A DNA stretch of 64,000 bases from Stichopus chloronotus (Eukaryota > Echinodermata > Holothuroidea > Aspidochirotida > Stichopodidae): contig CM037842.1 of assembly GCA_021234535.1 (NCBI GenBank), forward strand, positions 5,808,203-5,872,202, read 5' to 3'. The translations under genes and the position numbers were made by a program. Below the pieces are notes generated by a model that worked only from the letters and a program-made list of their open reading frames with translations, searched no databases and was not told the origin of the DNA. This document shows positions 39,701 to 48,700 of the stretch, piece after piece (position 1 is the first letter of the stretch; the number at the start of each line of letters is the position of its first letter).

Positions 39701-42700
39701 AGAGATAGTGACACACTTTAGCCGATTTGACCATTAATCACCTGACCTTCGAATTGGTGACGTCATCAATATCTGAAAAAATTCTCTCTATTGACTTCTT
39801 TCCATATATGGTAGTTTCATAACTAGGATATTCAAACATTGAGTTAATGCTAAAAATGTGTTTCTTCATGACCTTTGACGTCATCGGTCAGACAGACACT
39901 ACACCTCTTACCCGGGCACCTACCCCAAGTTTGAGGTTCATCCAACTTACCGTCTACGCTGAGATCGTGACACAAGTTCGGTTACACACACACAAATATA
40001 GGTGTATACCCTCAAACGGGGACCCCTTCATTTTTATATTCAAACGTGGACGGTTGTAGATAAACATTGTAGTAGCTTTATTGATGGGAAATAATGCCTT
40101 ATGTCACAAAAAAAAAAATGTTTTCAATTAATAGTTACCACTGTAATAGTGGGCGGGTATCGGTTTGTCACTAGGGAATCGTGGACATGATGACTTACAC
40201 ACATACACCTGCACCCATCACTATCTCAAATGGGGAACTTGTCTATACTCCTTCAAATTCAATTTATAGCTTCATGGCGCCAACATATAGAACATGAAGG
40301 CGCCATACTTTGAAACAAAGGACCGTCCTTAATTCGAGATCAGTCCTCGATTGTCGGTGTGTTTTCCAAAAATCATCCCCGATTGACACCAATTTTCAAC
40401 GTACTCACTCACACACACACCCCTTCTCACCCCTAACTCCAGTGGATAATCTCGATCCATGTTATTTGTATACCATGGGGTATCCCAACATACGGAGTAC
40501 TGGTCCACCAAGTTTCGATTAAACACTACAAGGGATGTAAGGTGGGCGGCCATTTAGGTGTCATAGTTGGCGACTTTAATCGCTGAAGTGGGCACAATAT
40601 CCCCTCCCGGTATACTACGTATAAGGATGTGATAATTACCAGTGTTAGATTGAAATCAACTTTACAAGACAGCGTATTTAAATCCTGTTGAAAAACAGCA
40701 AAGTTCTTTGTGAGTTAGAAGGAAATGTTTAATTAGTATATCATTAGAGTTCAAGTAGTGTTTTATTAGTGTTCAATTAGTGCATATCATGTCAAAGGAA
40801 TGTTTAATGAATCGTTAGTCTACAGAAGTTGTTACAAAGTGTAGATATGTATGACGAAAAGAAAAACGTAAGAAACTTAATCCGTAAACAGTAGAATTAT
40901 GAGTGAGCATCCCTCCATTATTTAAAATAATTTCTCCTGCTGTGTATACACTTACTTGACCTGCAGTTGCCATCTGGGCAGGTGACTCCAACTAAGCTAT
41001 ACTGGTAAGGGTGATAATTCAAAGGGGAGTCATCTTAACAGTTTGTGTATGTTAAGAAGGTTTCGATATATTTCCAACGTAACTTAAGGATTGTGTTCCA
41101 CGAAAATTACATTTTGGAATATCGGCTCTTTTAATTATGAAAAGTGTTGAAAATAGCTACAATACCTGTCAAAAGCCATCAAATATTGACAATTGTTTCA
41201 AGCAAATTCCGAGCTGTCATATATCTGCATCATGAATAACATTGGCTAATAATGCAAATTTATGATGTCAAGATAGAGGCGCTAATGATACGTCTTACGT
41301 TATCCTTTATTAACTCAAACTGTATATCAGGGGCAATTGAGAATTTAACATGACCCATGAACTTTTTATAAAGCATGTATGTTCTTCTTTCTAAACATTA
41401 CAATCACTTGCCAGTGTGAAACCCAGTTGAGTAATGAAGAGATACTATGTATATAGGCCTAACAGAAGAAATACCAACACTGTGCAACACTCCACGTTGT
41501 CATACTTGCATTTTCATGAAACGTGAAAAGTCATATCTCCCAAACGGTAATAGATAGAAACACAGTTCTAGTTTTCATTCAAGCTTACACGTTTGAATAA
41601 AGCTATCTCTTATCTAGGTGCCTGTGACAGAACCTTTCAGAAATCCAGACTTTACCTTTATCTAACACTTTAGCCAGATAACAAAAATAACGAGAAACAT
41701 GTCAAAGCAATAAATTTAAAATGGAAATAATGACTGGCATAACATCCTTCCCCTTAACATACAATGTTGAAAGGGAACTTGGCATGTTTACTGACCTACA
41801 TGCATATATTTAACTCACATTAAACCTGTTCTCCAATAAACTAGCTTAAGTGCCAACACAAAAGTGTGGATGGTTAAATACTTTGGTTGACTGTTAATTA
41901 TTTCTTTTAAGAAAGAATAACAGAGTTGTTTGAACTTTGATCTCCTCTTAAAGAAGTGAGACGACTCTTGCACTGTATAAAGGGTAACTAGTTAACTTAA
42001 GATTGTTAAATGCTAAGTGTACGTTCAAACATTCCAAAGCAACTAAGCATACGAAATGGCTTGTTATGTCATATTAAACAAGACTGTAGTAAACTGCAAA
42101 ACATTACTGACATGATAATAATATGCTCAATCTAGAGTTTGAAATTTTATGCAGACTAGACTGGAGGGAATTGTAAGCAACATTTTAGTAATCAAGGAAA
42201 GTAACTCACTTTTTATAAAGTATTCTTTGCAGAGATATTTTCAAAAACAGTGCAGTAAATTACTGCGATTATGATAATGCAAAGTACAAACCACAATATT
42301 ACAACTGTCATTGCCTAGCTTAGAAATGAACTGAAGTTTTGACATTTCTATGATGCTGTTATGATGCAATTCCTACATGTAAGTGGAAATGGAGAGAAAC
42401 TCGTTGTCATGGAAATCAGTTTACACATGTAACTTTTTCTCTTCTATTCCAGATGTCTTCATCTGCAGCTGGTCCTTATCTTGAATCAACAAGTTCAGGA
42501 ATACCTCAAAGGAAAAGGAGGAGAGTTGACCAAAACTCAATCTCAGCAGAAGGAGAAAGATCAGTTTCGGCACTAGCAGATGATGAAACTCTCAGGGTAA
42601 TCCTGAAAATCAGTTCTTGCAGTTTCATTAATAATCCGTTCTTCAGTTTTTGCTTAATACACACTGCAATTCACAGTATATTTTCAATATTTGTCAATGA

Positions 42701-45700
42701 TTTCTATGAAAATTGGATTCTACTTAATCATAATTGTGCGGGTGACCTTAGCCTCTGACGTGTTGTTTGTGAACAGGATATCTCACTAACATAAAAACTG
42801 ATACCACACAGAGGAGGTATGTGTACAGGTATAAATGCAAGAACCATATAGTTTTTGGTGGAGTTCAAAGGTCATTTGACGTTAGTGTATTTCAGATTGT
42901 AAAAACTTACTGTCTGCATTTCTCAAGAAAGCAAGTGTAGATATATCTCATGAATGATACATTGCTTCATTGAAAACAAGGATCATGTTTGTTTTTAGAG
43001 AATGTTATAGAATTTTAAGGTCACACTTTGAACATGTAATAAGAAGAATTTATAATGTAAGCTTATCTGAATCCCATATGTTCTTTTTGGTGCATCACGT
43101 TGTTTTTAAACCCTCTTGTTTTTGGTTCATGTTAATGGTCATTTGTGGTCATCAGAGGTCAATCTTATAAGGTTGTTAACAACAATGCAATTTTTAGTTG
43201 ACCACATCACAGAATGTTGATCAAATACACCAAATGCAAGGACATTTTGTTGTTTGGTAGTAAGGCCATTTGATGTCCCAGTCAGCATGGGTCACACACT
43301 ATGGCACCCTGCATGTAAAGACAGTTCTTCAAAAAGGAAGGTAGGACATATGTCATATTTAGCTTATGTCGTATGCGTATCTATCTATCTATCATGTCTG
43401 TCCACGCTGCCTTTATTGCTCTCAGGCGCACATTCGTGGACGGATTTTAATGAAACTCAAACACGTTGGTCGTTGAAGATTAGGCTACATGTCGTGTTCA
43501 AGAAATTAAGGTCAAAGGTCATTTAGGGGTCATTAAAGGCCATTATGTGAATATCTTCAAAATCTCCTTTTACAAATAGCGCTCTATGTTCTCGAAACTG
43601 GGTCTTAATATTTCTTACGTAGTGGTTCTTTAAGGTTGTACACAGAATTTTTACACAATATTTACCAAACATGGTTTAGTCAATGGACTTTTGAAGGGCT
43701 TCCAGGCGGCGTAAAAATGAAGGTCAAAGGTGACCCAAGGTTCAATTGAGGCCATAGTTGTAAATATTTTGAAATGTTATTTTCTCCCAGATGCATTATA
43801 ACATTATCTTCAAAATTATGTACAGTAGTAGTACGACTGGCATGCACAGATTACCAAGTACGTCTCCAATTTGGGATAGAGGATACTTTTGATACCTTTC
43901 TAGCAAATTTTGTGACTCCCAAATATTTTTACCAGTCTCACAAAATCAGTTTTACTCCCTGTTTTTCTTTACACTGCGTTCTCTTTAAAATTATCTGTGT
44001 ACAAGAAGTCAGTCCTGTGAGGTTGTTTAGGTTAGGTTGAAGGGAGGTGCTTAATGCTTTAAACATTAGAAGATAGCTTCATGGCAAAGGGCTCCTTTTA
44101 CTTCTGATTCAAGTGTAAATTGCTTGAGGGAGTGATTCTGTTGGCACCATAATTCATCATCGTGCATAAATGGTAATTAACAATTTCTCTTTCTTGCAAA
44201 GTTACCTGGTCTCCTGACAACTGTTTATTCTAAGTTTCTTGTGGCAGCAGAGAGCTAATACCAGATTGTTTACTAACTGCAACTGTATAATTATGTGTGT
44301 AAATACCAGAAGCTACTGCACAATTAGATGGGCAGTGAGTTGTTATTCAAGGAAATCTAGCAGTTGAAACAGGGGAACTCCCTGGTTGAAAGTAAGGGAT
44401 TGCACTGCTAACGTCAGACTGAAATCAAAACTGACAAAGTTGATACAAAAGAGGGTTTGTCCTCTGCTACTTATCAAGTTGGACTAGGGGATTTTAGCCA
44501 CTGCCAAAATATTGTCAGATTTGAAATGTGAATCTTTGGACCTGTGACCTGTGGTAATGTAAATGTGAGTACATCAATATTGCTTTATGTCAAAACTGTT
44601 CTGTTAATTAGTGCCTTGATTACTGTATATCACTGCGATATTGAACAGCATAATTTTACATACATAATTGCTATGGTAGTGATAAGAACCTAAAGCAGCT
44701 TAGTTCTATTATTTTTACTGGGGACAAAGGAGGCATTTCCTTACCTTGCTTTTGAGAATGAGGGGATGAGGGGGGTAAGGCGGAGTTAGGTCTTGATTTT
44801 TTATTTGCATCTTTATGTTGGGAAAAACATGTATTTGTTTTATGTGTGTTACCTGTGATCACAGCATGCAGTGGTGCACACAGGATTTTTCGGGGAAAGA
44901 AGAGCCAACCCCAAAGTTTGTCTGTGGTGGACATGTCCCCAATACCGTCAGCTTTGCACAAAGCACTTGGTAGGCCTATATGTAAGAGCAGGGGACATTG
45001 AGGGGGATATGACAATGCAAAATTTGATACAGGAATCGTTTAGTGTTGGTGATGTGCATGGGTGTGTAGGAATTAACACCCTTTTGCACTTTTTGGGAGG
45101 GGACTGTTCTTTGAAAATACATCCAAAATCCCCCTCCTGCAAATGTTAGATTTTCTTGAAACCTCATCACTGTAGTTGTTAAGGAGTGACTCTCGTGCTG
45201 TGTCCGAGAACACACCAACACTAAAAGGGGAGTATCACCCACAGTAAATGGGTTTTAAAGATACAAGTCAACATCTCAACAGGTGGTCATGTCACAACTT
45301 TTCTACACTGTGTCCTTTGCAAAATAAATTAGTTTCCAAAAGTCTACACCACCTCTACAATTTTTTTGGGTGGGTCAATTCTCAAGCCAGCAATTTTTTT
45401 CCATTGTATCTCGTGACCTGCAATCCTACCATTCATGGGCATAATCATGTGTGTTGAGGGAAGGAGAGCCAACCCTAGACTCAAGCCACATGCTGTGCGT
45501 CTCAGAAATAGCCTCAGCTTTTGCTATTAGCATGCTGTATGTACAGATGATGGACAATCCAGGAGGGGATGTCCACCCCCTGCAATACCCCACTGACACC
45601 ATGCAGTCATAAAATGTTCATCAATTAGTTTAAATAGATCCAAATAAGCTATGACTTCATACTAATGAGATCAATGTATCCTCAGTGCATCTAGTTTTTA

Positions 45701-48700
45701 GTTTCGTTTGAGCTACTGCACCATTGGTGCTCTAGTTTTTTTTATTATTATTAGTTGCTGTTGGCCAATAGGCTGCTGTAGGTCACACTATCTTTTTTTA
45801 TTTGGGGGAGGTCATAATAGAGATGATCGATCATTTTCAAGGTTTTATCATGTTTTCTCATTATAATGCAGTTTATGTATTTTGTGTGTGGGGGTGTATG
45901 TGTGTGTGTGTGCCTTGTAAACATGATATCTCAAGAAGGAAAGATCTTATACTTGGGGGAAAGTTGTACGGATATCATATTTGCGATGTGGTTGTATATT
46001 AAGAAGGACGAACAATTCATTATTCTTGGTCAATTTCAATTTGGGGTCAATGTGTTCAAATAGTGAAAACCATGTAAACACAATATTTCAAGATAAAACT
46101 TGTACAAAAAATCACATTTGGTATGTTGGTGAGCCTTAATGAGGACAGGATGCCTATTGCTCTGGTAGGGGTCATTATCAGGTCAACATGATCAAATACT
46201 GAAAATTTTGTAAACACGGTATCTCAAGGTTAAAGAGTTATTGAGGGTCAACATGGGTCAAACATACACAATGTTGAAAGATGGATGATAAACCTGTGCA
46301 AATCTCATAAATTGTATGAGGGTGAGCCTTAATCAATGCAAGAAGCCTATTGTTTTTGGTGGAGGTCAAATTACATATTACATTTTTTTTTGTTATTGCT
46401 TCATGCCTTTTACGAATACTTTACAATTTTTAGAAGGATCAGGTTACACCTGTGAAATGTTTGGTATTTTCGTTTTTTTTTTGTATTTTGGCAAGAATAC
46501 CCTTTGCATTTTTTATATCACTTGATATCCTCTAAATTATACAAGTTAACAATATACGATCAGTTGGACATTGCTTTGTATTCAACAAACGTAGTCCTAC
46601 TTGACAGTCTTAAAATGGCTACTGTATTTCCTTGACAGTCATTTTCGATTTATTTGAGCATGAGGTAGTTACAAAATGCGAAACGTCGTTCTCCAATGTA
46701 CCACATACTTTTCAGGATAACTTGTTTCCAAACATTGTTAGTAGTTTGCCTATTGTGCACATGTGCTACAGTAATCATAGCATTGGTTGTAAATTAATTG
46801 CCAGGTAGTAAAATGGTATTGTAATGAATGCCAAAAGTGAGAATAAGTAATGTTTAAAGTAGAGTACATGAGTCCATTGAATAAAGAAAATCTGCAAGAA
46901 TGAACGTGACGTGTCACGATATGAAAATATTTACTGAGAATGGCTTAGGTTACATAGTTACTTGTTTCTTTTGAAACGTATCACATAAATAATAAAAGGA
47001 AATGAAATGAAATAGTACAAAAAAACATGAGAGGGTAACTATCGGTATACTCTAATGTTTTTATTATTTTCTATGATGTAATATTTTGAACATTATGTAC
47101 GATGGCAATTCTTACATTTGTACAGGAAACAAGAGTTTGACACAGTGGCCAATACTGAAAGCCGTTTTAAAGTATTTGTCTTAGATAAGGAAGGCATTCA
47201 TAAAGCTGTTCGTTCTATATTTCACATCAAAGCCTGGCAGACTAATTGGCCACGTGCAGATTTGTTCTTCCTTTTTGAGGTTTTTGTTGTTACATGCTAT
47301 ATAGTTGATTTATTCTTTTGTCACTGTCACTATCATATCGACAGAATCATTACCAGCACTTGTATCTTGTAAATTCCGTAAACGTGGTCGTATTTTTAGT
47401 ACAGTAATTAAAATTTGTTATAATTTGTTAAGGCAGCACTGTAGTTTCTTATAAATATTGTTACGAAGTCCAGATATAAACGTTGTGACAAAGAATAAAG
47501 TTTTAGAAAGGGACGTTTTGGTAGGCAGACTAATGAAGAGAAGAATGAGTACTCGAATTTCAAAGGAATATAATTCGTTTCTTAGGTAAATCAAATCATT
47601 AAGAAAATAACATTTTACAGGGAACAAAGTGTACCGGCACTTACAAACGAAAATTAATTAGCGCGAGGGAGGTACCTCCGGTGAACCGTTTCAGCTGGGC
47701 TCTCCCGTGGCGGTCTCGTATGCGGCTGCCCAGAGATGGTGGCTGAGATGTATGCGGCTTCCTACACGTCAGGCCAGGGCGAGGTAGGTCAGGGTAACCA
47801 GGAAGGCGATGACTAAACGGTAGTAGTCCATGGGGTGGACAAAGTTGATAATTCGTTCGTGGAAATTAAGAAGAACCCGTAAGGAGGAAACCAGTCAGTA
47901 AAAGGGGCGAGTTCAGTATGTGTTCCGATATGGAGTTGTTGCACAGGGTTCGGTCAAGTGAAAAGCCAGTCAGCCCCGAGACAGCGAGACATGTTTACAC
48001 CATCATCCGAGAGAGGAGAGCCCGAGCCACACCTTAAGCAAGTGTTTGGTAGAACGCTCCCACATGACACCGGATTCCAAACGTGAATACGGAACAACAC
48101 TACACAGGCTCGTGTACACGTTTTCAACACTTAAATTAGCATATCAAGAACAGAGAATGCGGCAGCTCAGGCCTTCGATGACAGCAAACATTATTGTACA
48201 TAACACCGAGAGGTCAGGTATTCAACAACAAAAAAACTCTTTTACATAACAATATACGTTGCGATGTTAAACTATTCGAGCATTCTCACAAAGAGTCAGA
48301 GTAGAACAGCAGAGTTATTCCACATCTGGTCTCTTTTTACACCAGTGGGGAATCATATGTCTTGCCAATGTTATACTTAAGTTGTAAAGAATTTACCGAA
48401 TAACAAAAATGTGGTATATTGCTTGGCTAACTGTTCAGCTAGTTGATTATAACAAAAGTTTGACAAACCAAACACTTAATTTTGAAACGTCAATAAAATT
48501 GTGATTTTGAACCATCCATCTTAACACCAAATATCGTAACTTTTTTTAAAATTCTTTTCAAAGGCAGGCAAGGAACCTATGCGATGACGATGGTGTGTGT
48601 CTTTGTGTATGTGATGCCTTGGTTTGTAAACACGATAACTCAACAAGGCAACCGTGCTTGAACGTTCATGTTGGTGTGTCGGTAGTAAATTGTAAATAGC

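Larger units (their letters stand above)
37757..42452 (+). other. Intron n
   Basis: Family A at about 37985-38620, family B at 38981-40630. 40640-42340 is AT-rich with nothing recognised. The 110 bp before exon o resembles the 110 bp before exon n, so the duplication included intron sequence. Confidence 0.5.

Noticed and set aside
44671..45015. 114-codon - strand frame
   Set aside because: Its composition is ordinary for GC-richer intron sequence, there is no family resemblance, and it is antisense within intron o.
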